Below are positions 33,640-41,993 of a DNA stretch of 64,000 nt, piece by piece; within the stretch, counting starts at the first letter, position 1, and the number at the start of each line of letters is the position of its first letter. The DNA lies in NCBI GenBank assembly GCA_903883645.1, contig CAISBR010000030.1, positions 1 through 64,000 on the forward strand, given 5' to 3'. The DNA is from an uncultured Myxococcales bacterium (GTDB lineage: Bacteria > Myxococcota_A > UBA9042). Below the pieces are notes generated by a model. The model had not been told where the DNA came from, searched no databases, and saw nothing but the letters and a program-made list of their open reading frames with translations. A program made the translations under genes and the position numbers.

Positions 33640-35004
33640 GTGAATGTTCTGGACCCTCAGGCACTGCCCCGCGTGACGATGCCCCTGCCGGGGCCGCAGT
33701 CGCAGCAGTGGCTGCAACGGCTGCGCGCGTGCGAGTCGCCCAACGTGACCGCAGTGGGCGCCGACTTCCCCATCGTGTGGCAGCAGGCGCGCGGGGCGGT
33801 GGTGCAAGACGTCGATGGCAATCAACTGCTTGATCTGGGGTCGGCTTTTGGCGTGGCGCTGATCGGCCATAATCATCCCGAGATCGTGGCGGCGGTCCAT
33901 GCCCAGACCGATCGCCTGCTGCACGGCATGGGCGATGTGCACCCGCCGGCGGTGCGGATTGCGCTGCTCGAGCGGTTGCAACAGCTGGCACCGGGCGACT
34001 TGGGCCACGCGGTGCTGTGTGGTGGCGGCTCAGAGGCTGTTGAAGTAGCACAAAAAACTGCACTTTTGGCGACAGGTAAGCCGGGCGTCATCGCCTTTGC
34101 CGGTAGCTACCATGGGCTTGGCCACGGCGCCCTCAGCGCCACCAGTCGCCGCGATTTTCGCGAGCCATTTTCGGCCCATCTGTCGCAGCATGTAAGCTGG
34201 GTGCCGTTTCCGCAGCCGCTGCATCCCCCGGCCGGTGTCGCCGCAGACCGCGTGGTCGAGCACGTGCTTGGGCGGGTGACCGACCTGCTCGAGCATCCAT
34301 CGCAAGGCGGCATTCCCATCGGCGCGGTGCTGGTCGAGCCGATTCAGGGGCGCGGCGGCTCAATTGTGCCGCCCCCAGAGTTCTTGAAGCAGCTCGCGGC
34401 GTTGTGTCGCGACCGCGGCGTCTTGCTCATTGCCGACGAGATCTTTACGGGTCTGGGTCGCACCGGTCAGCTTTGGGCGGGCGGCGAGGTGGTGCCCGAT
34501 TTGCTGTGTGTGGGCAAGGCCTTGGGGGGCGGTATGCCGATTTCGGCGTGCCTGGGCCGCCCCGAGGTGATGGCTGCCTGGGGGCCGTCGCGCGGCGAAG
34601 CACTTCATACTTCTACGTTTTTGGGCCATCCGGTGGCAGCGGCGGCGGCACTGGCCACCCTCGACCTCATTGAACGCGACAACATCGCGGGCCAGGCGGC
34701 AGAGCAGGGTGCGGCATGGCTGCGCGAGCTCAGCGAGGCCCTGCGCGATGTGCCGGGGCTCGTCGAGCTGCGCGGCGCTGGTTTGATGATTGGCATTGAA
34801 TTGGCTGATATTAAATGTAAAACGGCTGGACAGCGGGTGTGGAACTGGGTGGTGGCGGCCCTGCAACAGGGCATCATCGTGCTGCCCGCCGGTGCGCGGG
34901 GCGAGGTGCTGCAGCTGACGCCACCCGTGAGCGTGACGGCCGAACAACGCAGCATCGCCGTGGCCGCCTTGCAGCGGGCGCTGTGGGCCGCGGAGCGGGC
35001 ATGA
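33640..35004 (+). CDS. class III PLP-dependent aminotransferase
   Basis: 454 residues. The sequence PRVTMPLPGPQSQQWL at the N-terminus matches 4-aminobutyrate/ornithine-type enzymes (P-x-V-x-T-x-L-P-G-P), which favours the GTG start at 33640 over ATG 33679. Seen motifs are LLDLGSAFGVALIGHNHPE, GGGSEAVEVA, FAGSYHGLGHG, EPIQGRGGSIVPP, LLIADEIFTGLGRTG and VGKALGGGMPIS with the PLP Lys. It moves an amino group between an omega-amino compound and a keto acid; the natural substrate is not evident. Its stop overlaps the next start (ATGA), tying it to the LuxE-like gene. Confidence 0.88.
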   Translation: MNVLDPQALPRVTMPLPGPQSQQWLQRLRACESPNVTAVGADFPIVWQQARGAVVQDVDGNQLLDLGSAFGVALIGHNHPEIVAAVHAQTDRLLHGMGDVHPPAVRIALLERLQQLAPGDLGHAVLCGGGSEAVEVAQKTALLATGKPGVIAFAGSYHGLGHGALSATSRRDFREPFSAHLSQHVSWVPFPQPLHPPAGVAADRVVEHVLGRVTDLLEHPSQGGIPIGAVLVEPIQGRGGSIVPPPEFLKQLAALCRDRGVLLIADEIFTGLGRTGQLWAGGEVVPDLLCVGKALGGGMPISACLGRPEVMAAWGPSRGEALHTSTFLGHPVAAAAALATLDLIERDNIAGQAAEQGAAWLRELSEALRDVPGLVELRGAGLMIGIELADIKCKTAGQRVWNWVVAALQQGIIVLPAGARGEVLQLTPPVSVTAEQRSIAVAALQRALWAAERA

Positions 35005-36167
35005 TCGCACTGCCTGCCGACCTACGGGCCGAGCGCGAGGCCCTGCGCCACCTCGTGCTCGCTACCATGATGGCTTGGCCCCAGCAAGAGCCGGCGCCAG
35101 CGGCCATCGATGCGCTGCTGCTTCGGTTATTTCGTTTGCAGGCGCGCGCAATTGCGCCCTATGCCAAGCTGTGCGCGGCGCGCGGCGTTGTACCCGACGA
35201 TGTCGCAGACATGACGGCAATCCCGCTAGTTCCGGCAGCCGCCTTTAAGTATGCCCCGTTTTCGTTGTCGGTTTCGGGTGATGCTGCGGTCCGCTTCGAC
35301 ACCAGTGGCACCAGCGATGGCCAGCCCGGCCGCATCGACCTGCCCGACACCGCCGCCTACGACCTGGCGCTGCAGCAGACCTTTGCGCATTTTGTGGTGC
35401 CCGATGCCGCCGCTCTGCACGCGGTGCGGCCGTTTCGCTGCCTGTCGCTCGTACCCCACAAGCAGGCGCGCCCCTACAGCTCGCTCGGCTACATGGTGCG
35501 GCGCCTAGCGCAGCGGTGGGACGACGGTAACGGCGGTCAATTCCTAGGCAACGGCGCGGACTTTAGCGATGGTCTAGATGTGGCGGGCGTGCTTGCGGCG
35601 TGCCAGCGTGCCAGTCGCGACGCAGTACCCGTGCTGATCTTTGCGACCACTCTTGCCCTCGACACGCTGCTGCAGCGCTGGCCGGTGGGTACGCGGCTGC
35701 AGCTGCCCACTGGCTCGCGGCTGATGGACACGGGCGGGCCCAAGGGGCGGCGCCTCGAGGTATCGCGCGCGGAGCAGCATCAGCAACTGTCCGACATTTT
35801 TGGCTTAGATCCCCACCTGCTGGTCGGCGAGCTGGGCATGACTGAGCTGGCGTCGCAGCGCTACGAAGCCAATTTGCGTCGGCACTTTGGGTTGCAAGCC
35901 CCTGACTCAGATGGCTATCTTCCGCCGACCTGGCTGCGTGCGTCGATTCGCGATGTGCGCACCGGTCAGCCCTGTGCTCCGGGCGAGACGGGCCTGGTCG
36001 CGCATCTCGACCTCGCCAACCTCGACACGTGCGCGTTTGTCTTGACCGCGGACTTGGGCCACCTGGATGCGGCCGGCGGGCTGCACTTGCACGGGCGCCT
36101 GCCGGGCAGCGAGTGGCGCGGCTGTGGGCTTGACGCCGAAGAAATTACTGGGGTTTTGCGCAGCTAA
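35001..36167 (+). CDS. LuxE/PaaK-like acyl-adenylating enzyme
   Basis: 388 residues. It belongs to the LuxE acyl-protein synthetase branch of the adenylate-forming superfamily: IPLVPAAAFKYAPF near the N-terminus, DTSGTSDGQPGRIDL (the nucleotide-binding Ser/Thr/Gly loop), LVGELGMTELASQRYE with the GMTE motif near residue 280, and LTADLGHLDAAGGLHLHGRL near the end. In luminous bacteria LuxE activates a fatty acid for reduction by LuxC, but no lux genes are present. Here an aminotransferase gene overlaps it by four bases, so an amino-acid-like or keto-acid substrate is possible. GTG or ATG alternatives do not matter; ATG 35001 is fixed by the overlap. Confidence 0.8.
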   Translation: MIALPADLRAEREALRHLVLATMMAWPQQEPAPAAIDALLLRLFRLQARAIAPYAKLCAARGVVPDDVADMTAIPLVPAAAFKYAPFSLSVSGDAAVRFDTSGTSDGQPGRIDLPDTAAYDLALQQTFAHFVVPDAAALHAVRPFRCLSLVPHKQARPYSSLGYMVRRLAQRWDDGNGGQFLGNGADFSDGLDVAGVLAACQRASRDAVPVLIFATTLALDTLLQRWPVGTRLQLPTGSRLMDTGGPKGRRLEVSRAEQHQQLSDIFGLDPHLLVGELGMTELASQRYEANLRRHFGLQAPDSDGYLPPTWLRASIRDVRTGQPCAPGETGLVAHLDLANLDTCAFVLTADLGHLDAAGGLHLHGRLPGSEWRGCGLDAEEITGVLRS

Positions 36168-36173
36168 CTCGCG

Positions 36174-37136
36174 CTAGATCCGGCTGCGGATACGCGACAG
36201 GTGCTGCGTCCGCTCGACCGCCCGACCAAATTCGTCGCGCAGGTTGGCGCGGTGCTCGGCCGCAAAGGCCTCGATATACGAGTCGTATTCGCCCTTGCCG
36301 CCAAAGACATACTGCTCGACCAAGGCGCCATCTTCGCGCTCGACCAGCGCCGCCGACCGCACGCCTGCGACCTGCCGCACGGCCGGCAACATCTCTTCGA
36401 TCAGCCACTTGGCCAGCTTGGTGCGCGTGTCGGCCTCGGGGTGGCGATTCTCGACTTCGTACAGCAGCGGCCCCTGCTTGGCCTCGACCAGCAGCGCCAC
36501 CAGCTCGTCTAGGCTGCCGACCTGCATGTCAACATTGGCGCGTTCTTCGCCGCCTGGGCGCCGCAACAAGCACGTTTTCAAGCCCTTGCCCCGCGCTGGC
36601 ACCAGGTCCGTCCTTGGCGAGGCCGACACGTGCAGCCAGGTGTCGCGCGTCACCGCGGCCCGCATCACGCCCATGCGCACAATCGCATCCCAGGCCCGCT
36701 CGGTGGGCTTGTACGCGCGGATTTCCTGACTAGTAATCGACACATCGGGCACAACACGCAGCGCAGTGACCACATCGACCTGGTGCTGGGCGTCGCAGTT
36801 GCCCACCAGCCCCACTTTCACAATCTCGCGCAGGTTGTGCATGGCGCGCGGGCTGTCGGCATAGGGCGCAGTTCGGCCCAAGTCCTCGGCAAAGACGCCC
36901 ACAATCGCCGGCCGCAGCCCGGGCTTTAGCTTGCCGATCGCACCCTTCAGAATATCGGTATAGCGCACCCACGACTCGCGATCGGTTTGCTCTCGCACCA
37001 AGTCTTCAAAATCACTAACTTCTTGCTTGCCGCGAATCTCGACCTTGTCGAGCGCAGACTGCATGTCGAGCAGCGTGCCGAACACGTCGAAGGTGACGAG
37101 CTGGATATCAGCCAACCAAGCGGGCGCATTGCTCAT
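36174..37136 (-). CDS. HAD-family hydrolase fused to a DUF4286 domain
   Basis: 320 residues. Residues 1-205 form a haloacid-dehalogenase-type hydrolase: FDVFGTLLD with nucleophile Asp, an Asn in VGNCDAQH as motif II, EIRAYKPTERAWD with the motif III Lys, and HVSASPRTDLVPARGKGL as motif IV. A DUF4286-like domain follows (YEVENRHPEADTRTKLAKWL, EYDSYIEAFAAEHRANLRDEF), which is usually a separate small protein. The gene ends six bases from the LuxE-like stop, convergent. The upstream frame to 37349 is not credible, as ATG 37136 is the natural start. The substrate is unknown. Confidence 0.82.
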   Translation of the reverse strand: MSNAPAWLADIQLVTFDVFGTLLDMQSALDKVEIRGKQEVSDFEDLVREQTDRESWVRYTDILKGAIGKLKPGLRPAIVGVFAEDLGRTAPYADSPRAMHNLREIVKVGLVGNCDAQHQVDVVTALRVVPDVSITSQEIRAYKPTERAWDAIVRMGVMRAAVTRDTWLHVSASPRTDLVPARGKGLKTCLLRRPGGEERANVDMQVGSLDELVALLVEAKQGPLLYEVENRHPEADTRTKLAKWLIEEMLPAVRQVAGVRSAALVEREDGALVEQYVFGGKGEYDSYIEAFAAEHRANLRDEFGRAVERTQHLSRIRSRI

Positions 37137-37201
37137 GGGTTTCACGTGATGCCGCAAGGGTGCGGGGGCGCGCCCATCATGCCGCAACCGGCGCCGCGGG
37201 T

Positions 37202-40200
37202 CTATGGTATGCCGTTGCTCACCTTGATCGCGTAGTCGTTGCAAATCGGCGCTGCGCTGCCCAAGCGGTACACTTTGATCCAGAAGGTCGCGGTGTTGTC
37301 GCTGCAGACGTTCATGCCCGGTGCCCCTGGGGTGCTGGTGCACTTGCACTCGCCGCCCTTTTCGGGGTTGGGCGATGCCGTAACGTCGCCTACAAACACG
37401 GGGTTGCTGACGCCCGGGCCGCTAGGCTTGGCGCCGTAGTAGTTGGTGGCCCAGTTGTGGTCGGTCACGCTGCTGCACAAAATGGCCGTCGGGGTGCCGC
37501 GGTACACATCGAACACGAACTTGCTGCCGGGGTTGGTGATGAGCAGCACCCGCTCGTTGAACGCGTCGCAACCGCCGCCCGAGTCAGGCGAGTCGACGGC
37601 GGTGAATTTGTACCAGTCGGCCGCTTCGCCCACTACCAAGTTGCCCGTGGCCGTCATACTCACGCCGCTGTCGGGGATGCTGCCCAAGTCGACGGCCTTG
37701 TCCGACGTATTGTTCGCTGGGTAGTTCGAGTCCGCCTTGCACTCGCAGCCCGTGGCCGCGTTGCCGTCTACGTTCGAGTAGTTGGCGTTGCAGGTCAAGA
37801 CGCACTGGCCCGCCGCACAGGCCTGGCTGGCGTTGTTCACGACCGGGCACAGTTGCGTCGCCGCCGCATTGTCGATGGGGCCGTCGCAGTTGTCGTCGAC
37901 GCCGTTGCAAACTTCGCTTGCGCTGGGATTGACCAGCACCTTGTTGTCGTCGCAGTCGCCCGCCTTGGTCGCGGTGTACTTGCCGTTCGGCGCGCACATG
38001 ACCACGCCGATGCCAAAGCCGTAGCCGTCGCCGTCGTTGTCTTGGTAGTACGTGTTCGCGCCCACCGCGTCGGTGTCGGTTACGCCGTTGCAGTTGTCGT
38101 CGGCCCCGTTGCAGACCTCGGCCATACCCGGGTTGATGGTGGCGTTGGCGTCGTTGCAGTCGCCGTTCTTGGTGGTGTCGTACGCGCCAATGCCGGCGCA
38201 CAGGCACTTGGTGTCCGCCGTCACGCCGTACATGTCGCCATCGGCATCGGCATAGTAGGCCTTGCAACCCGTTGCGCCCTCGTTGTCGGGGATGGTGTCG
38301 CAGTTGGTATCTTTGCCGTCGCATACCTCTTTGGCGCTGGGATAGGTGGTCTCGTCGCCGTCGTTGCAGTCGCCGCCCTGGATGGCCGAGTACGGGAAGT
38401 TGGGCTTGCACATGCACAGCGGCGGTGCCTTGGCCGCGCCCCAGCCGTCGCCATCGAGGTCGATGAAGTAGTTGAGGCACGAGTCGGCGTTGTTCTCGTC
38501 GGTCTGACCGTTGCAGTTGTCGTCGATACCGGGGGTCAAGCAGCTTTCGGTGCCTTGCGGGTGCACGTTCTTGTTCGTGTCGTCGCAGTCATCGACCTTC
38601 ACGGCGGTGTAGTTGCCGGCCGGCGCGCACAGGCACTTCGATGTGGCCTTCAGGCCCCACTGGTCGCCGTCCGCATCCAGGTAGTACGTCAAGCACGCGG
38701 CAGCGTTTTCTTCGTCGGTGGTGCCGTCGCAGTTGTCGTCGACGCCGTTGCATTTCTCGACCGCGCCGGGGTGGATGTCTTTGTTGGTGTCGTCGCAGTC
38801 GTCGCCCGCCGAAGCGGTGTACGGCGCGCTCTTTTGGCACATGCACGCGGTCTGGTTGGGGCTACCGGCGCCATCCATGTCGATGTCGGCATACAGCAGC
38901 GTGCAGCCAGTGGCGCCCACTTCGTCGGCCACAAAGTTGCAGTTGTCGTCGATGCCGTTGCAGGTCTCGACCGCGGTGGGGTGTACGCCGGGCTTGGTGT
39001 CCTCGCAGTCACCGCTGACGGTGGCGGTGTATTTGCCGCTGGCCGCGCACAGGCACTTGAAGTCGTTGCTGTCGCCGTAGGTGTCGCCGTCGACATCGGC
39101 ATAGAAGGTGGTGCAGCCGGTGGCGTCTTGCTCGTCGGTCAAACCGTTGCAATTGTTGTCGATACCGCTGTCGCAAACTTCGGGCACGCTCGGGTTGTAG
39201 GCCGCCTTGCTGTCGTCGCAGTCGCCGCCCTTGGGGTTGCTATAGTCGCCGGCCGCTTGGCACAAGCACTTGCCCGCGCCGGTGCCAAAGCCGTCGAGGT
39301 CGCCGTCGACGTAGAACTGGGTGCAACCCGTGGCATTCTCGTCGGTGTCGGTGGCGCCGTTGCAGTTGTCGTCTTTGCCGTTCGCGCAGACCTCTTTGGT
39401 GGCCGGCGAGACGGCGGCATCGCCATCGGCGCAGTCGCCATCTTGGGCCGCGGTAAACGAATTCGCCGGGCCACACAGGCACTTCGAGCTGCTGGTGCCC
39501 CAGTTATCCTTGTCGCCGTCGAAGTAGAACTTAGTGCAACCTTTGGCATTTTCTTCGGTATCGGTCATGCCGTTGCAGTCGTCGTCTAGGTTGTTGCCGC
39601 AGACCTCGGTTGCGCCGGGGTGGACATCGGGCAAGGTGTCTTCGCAATCGCCGCCGCCGCTCGGGCAAACCGCAGGCTTGCCAATCACTTCCATGCCCAC
39701 GTGGCAGTAGCCGTCGCCGTCGTCGTCGCAGTCTTCGTCGGTCTTGCCGTCGCAGTCATTGTCGATGTTGTCGCATTTTTCGGTGGCAAACGGTCCGACC
39801 AGCGGGTTGGTGTCGTCGCAATCGGTCGAAGTGGCCGACACATATGGCGCAACTTTGTCGCAAAGGCACTGCGAACTGCCGCCTTTGTCGCTGGCCCCGC
39901 CAAATCCGTCGCCGTCGCCGTCGACCCAGTAGACCTTGCAGCCGCTAGCGTTGGCCTCGTCGGTCTTGCCGTCGCAGTTGTCGTCTTTGCCATTGCACGA
40001 CTCGGCGGCGGGGGTGGCGGCGTTGCAAGCGCTCAGGCCGCTGGTGCTGCAGGTGCGGGTGCCGTCGCAAGCTCCAAAGGAATTGCTCACCGTGCACGTG
40101 CCCGACAGGCCGCCCTCGCTGGCTTTTTTCGAGCACGCACAGGTCGCATCGTCTTTGACGCACTGCTTGCCTGAGCCCTTGACGCCCTTGCTGTCTTTGC

Positions 40201-40843
40201 AGGTGTAGCCGGGCGAGCAGGTGCCTGAGTCCGAGCAGTCCGAGCCGCAGAAATTGCCCACGCCGGGGTACTGCACGCATAGCGCCGAGTCGCCCGCAGA
40301 GGCGCAACCTTGGTCGCTGCTGCACGGGTCGCACAGGTGCAAAGCCTTGGGCAAGCAAGCAAAAACCGGATCGACGTCGCCGAGCTGGCCGCACTTCCAG
40401 CCCGATGGGCAGCAATCGGTGCACTTGACGCTGCAGGTCTTGCCCGCCGGCGCTTCGACGCACAGGGCGGAGTCGCAGTCCGCGGGGCTGCTACACGGCG
40501 AGCCAGGCTGACCGGCGAGCGGTTGTGCACCAAACTCGCAGACTTTGCCGGTAACGTCGCTTTGCGGGACGTCGTTGCCGCCGCTGCCGTCGCCAACCAG
40601 CGTCTCGCCAGGGGCATCGAGTCCAGCGCTGTCGCCGCCGCTGCTGAAGATGTCGCTGATGCTGGTACTGTCGCCCGTGCCCGTTTGGGTGGTGCTGCCA
40701 CTCGGGGTGCCGGTGCCGCCGCAGCTCACCACAATCAGGAGCAGGCCCGCAGCGACCAGTGCGCGCAGTTGGCGATTGCTCCAGCTGTGGCTCAACAGCA
40801 AAGCGCTAGACATTATAGAGATATTTGTTTTCGGCGTGGACAC
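37202..40843 (-). CDS. giant MopE-like metal-binding lipoprotein
   Basis: 1213 residues from GTG 40843, with lipobox VVSC (Cys41). Residues 100-300 or so form a Cys-rich module (DCCPSGWKCGQ, PKALHLCDPC, GVGNFCGSDC) shared with the lipoprotein at 28293-30821. Then a leading half and ten full MopE-type modules follow, each of about 60-70 residues: a calcium-like strand DxDGDGxG, a DCDD segment and a C(N)GxDDNCxGxTDE loop. About 250 C-terminal residues form another Cys-containing beta domain with one or more jelly-roll-like stretches. MopE binds copper in Methylococcus; here calcium is as likely. It is a secreted, surface-anchored protein. Long frames on the plus strand inside it are shadows. 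Confidence 0.88.
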   Translation of the reverse strand: MSTPKTNISIMSSALLLSHSWSNRQLRALVAAGLLLIVVSCGGTGTPSGSTTQTGTGDSTSISDIFSSGGDSAGLDAPGETLVGDGSGGNDVPQSDVTGKVCEFGAQPLAGQPGSPCSSPADCDSALCVEAPAGKTCSVKCTDCCPSGWKCGQLGDVDPVFACLPKALHLCDPCSSDQGCASAGDSALCVQYPGVGNFCGSDCSDSGTCSPGYTCKDSKGVKGSGKQCVKDDATCACSKKASEGGLSGTCTVSNSFGACDGTRTCSTSGLSACNAATPAAESCNGKDDNCDGKTDEANASGCKVYWVDGDGDGFGGASDKGGSSQCLCDKVAPYVSATSTDCDDTNPLVGPFATEKCDNIDNDCDGKTDEDCDDDGDGYCHVGMEVIGKPAVCPSGGGDCEDTLPDVHPGATEVCGNNLDDDCNGMTDTEENAKGCTKFYFDGDKDNWGTSSSKCLCGPANSFTAAQDGDCADGDAAVSPATKEVCANGKDDNCNGATDTDENATGCTQFYVDGDLDGFGTGAGKCLCQAAGDYSNPKGGDCDDSKAAYNPSVPEVCDSGIDNNCNGLTDEQDATGCTTFYADVDGDTYGDSNDFKCLCAASGKYTATVSGDCEDTKPGVHPTAVETCNGIDDNCNFVADEVGATGCTLLYADIDMDGAGSPNQTACMCQKSAPYTASAGDDCDDTNKDIHPGAVEKCNGVDDNCDGTTDEENAAACLTYYLDADGDQWGLKATSKCLCAPAGNYTAVKVDDCDDTNKNVHPQGTESCLTPGIDDNCNGQTDENNADSCLNYFIDLDGDGWGAAKAPPLCMCKPNFPYSAIQGGDCNDGDETTYPSAKEVCDGKDTNCDTIPDNEGATGCKAYYADADGDMYGVTADTKCLCAGIGAYDTTKNGDCNDANATINPGMAEVCNGADDNCNGVTDTDAVGANTYYQDNDGDGYGFGIGVVMCAPNGKYTATKAGDCDDNKVLVNPSASEVCNGVDDNCDGPIDNAAATQLCPVVNNASQACAAGQCVLTCNANYSNVDGNAATGCECKADSNYPANNTSDKAVDLGSIPDSGVSMTATGNLVVGEAADWYKFTAVDSPDSGGGCDAFNERVLLITNPGSKFVFDVYRGTPTAILCSSVTDHNWATNYYGAKPSGPGVSNPVFVGDVTASPNPEKGGECKCTSTPGAPGMNVCSDNTATFWIKVYRLGSAAPICNDYAIKVSNGIP
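37868..40006 (-). repeat. ten MopE-type repeat modules plus one half module
   Basis: Protein-level tandem modules of 60-70 residues. Each has a DxDGDxxG loop, a DC(D/N/E)D pair and a CxGxDDNCxGxTD loop. Divergence between modules is substantial, so this is an old array rather than a recent DNA duplication. Differences include loops with CNFVADE and CDTIPDN, which break the motif. Confidence 0.85.
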
Positions 40844-40850
40844 GGACCGG

Positions 40851-40856
40851 CCTCCT
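40851..40856 (-). promoter_or_regulatory. ribosome-binding site AGGAGG of the MopE-like gene
   Basis: AGGAGG on the minus strand lies seven bases before GTG 40843. It favours this start over the first in-frame ATG at 40813, where the preceding bases are A/T-rich and have no such site. Confidence 0.75.
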
Positions 40857-41140
40857 CGCAGACTTGGCAACCCAAACCGAACGGCTCTCGTGCGACCTTC
40901 GCTAGCCGGCATGGCGCGGCGAGTTGATCGCACCCGCCAACTGTAACAAAAATGCCATGTCCTTTCCTAGTGGGTATGTGCGTTTTGGCGACTCCTGGTG
41001 GCCCTGCGCGCGGTGCGGCGTTGCGGCGCTGTGGCGATTGCCCTAGCATGACGGCGACCGGTCGTTTGCTTGCCGAGACTCGCTTTGATCTTGAAGATGT
41101 ACACCCTATTGCCGCCTCTTCGGCAAGCTAGGCCCATGCC

Positions 41141-41983
41141 ATGAGCGATGCGCTGCCCCCCTTTACCACCGCCGCGCCATTGGCGGCCCGCGTGCTGACC
41201 CGGACGCAGCTAGTGCCCGATAGCGGTGCCGGCGAAGTGTGTGAGCTAGAAATTACCTGGGTCGATGCTGGGTTGCAGTGGACCCCAGGTCAGTCCATCG
41301 GCGTTGTGCCGCCGGGGTTAAATGCGCGGGGGCGCCCCAATGTGCCGCGCCTGTACTCGCTCGCGAGTGCGTGGCAGCCGGGTACGAACCGTCTGACGCT
41401 GCTGGTGCGGCGTTCGCTGGCGCTCGACCCGCAGACGGGGCAAGTGCACCGCGGTCTGTGCTCGAGCTACCTGTGCGATGCCCAGCCGGGTGATGTGCTG
41501 CGGCTTACGGGGCCGGTGGGCCATGTGCTCGACTTGCCGGCCGACCCCAAGGCGGCGTGGATCCTGTTGGCGACGGGGACGGGGATTGCGCCGTTTCGCG
41601 GCTTTTTGCAGCACTGGCAACAGCTTGAGCCCTGTGCGCGCCCGCCGGTCTGGCTGGTGCACAGCGCCCGCACGCAGGCGGAGCTGGCCTGGCACGCTGA
41701 GTTCAACCACCTAGTCGAGCGCCACCCTCAGCTGATCTACCAAGTGCTGCGTTCGCGCGAGGATGCGCCCATTGCGGGGCGGCGGCCGCACCTCGACAGC
41801 GTGCTGCGCGCCCATCGCGACCGGCTGACGGAGTGGCTGGGCGAGCGGCGGGCGGTGGTGTACTGCTGTGGCGTGCGCGGCATGGTGCAGGGTGTCGAAG
41901 AGGTGTTGGCGGCGGCGCTGGGGCGCAGCGATGCGGGCGCCTGGCTCGAGGGGCAGCAGCGCTTACGCATCGAAGTTTACTAA
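41141..41983 (+). CDS. ferredoxin-NADP reductase-like flavoprotein
   Basis: 280 residues. The FAD domain has RLYSLAS (FAD-binding Arg-x-Tyr-Ser), and GLCSSYLCDAQPGDVL holds the flavin-contacting loop. The NAD(P) domain has LLATGTGIAPFRGFL (pyrophosphate loop), HSARTQAELAWHAEF and YCCGVRGMVQGVEEVL, with a terminal IEVY whose aromatic ending stacks on the flavin. It moves electrons between NADPH and ferredoxin or a similar carrier in the cytoplasm. There is no iron-sulfur domain. It lies in a short isolated block between divergent and convergent neighbours. Confidence 0.9.
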   Translation: MSDALPPFTTAAPLAARVLTRTQLVPDSGAGEVCELEITWVDAGLQWTPGQSIGVVPPGLNARGRPNVPRLYSLASAWQPGTNRLTLLVRRSLALDPQTGQVHRGLCSSYLCDAQPGDVLRLTGPVGHVLDLPADPKAAWILLATGTGIAPFRGFLQHWQQLEPCARPPVWLVHSARTQAELAWHAEFNHLVERHPQLIYQVLRSREDAPIAGRRPHLDSVLRAHRDRLTEWLGERRAVVYCCGVRGMVQGVEEVLAAALGRSDAGAWLEGQQRLRIEVY

Positions 41984-41993
41984 ATACAAAGCC

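Noticed and set aside
37160-39589. An 809-codon plus-strand frame inside the MopE-like gene
   Set aside because: It is antisense to a strongly patterned protein with lipobox, Cys modules and a ribosome site. The translation is Val/Ala/Arg-rich, typical of a shadow frame.
40811-40820. TATAAT at the first ATG of the MopE-like frame
   Set aside because: The hexamer overlaps the ATG at 40813, so it could not be its promoter. The AGGAGG-GTG start upstream explains the gene better.
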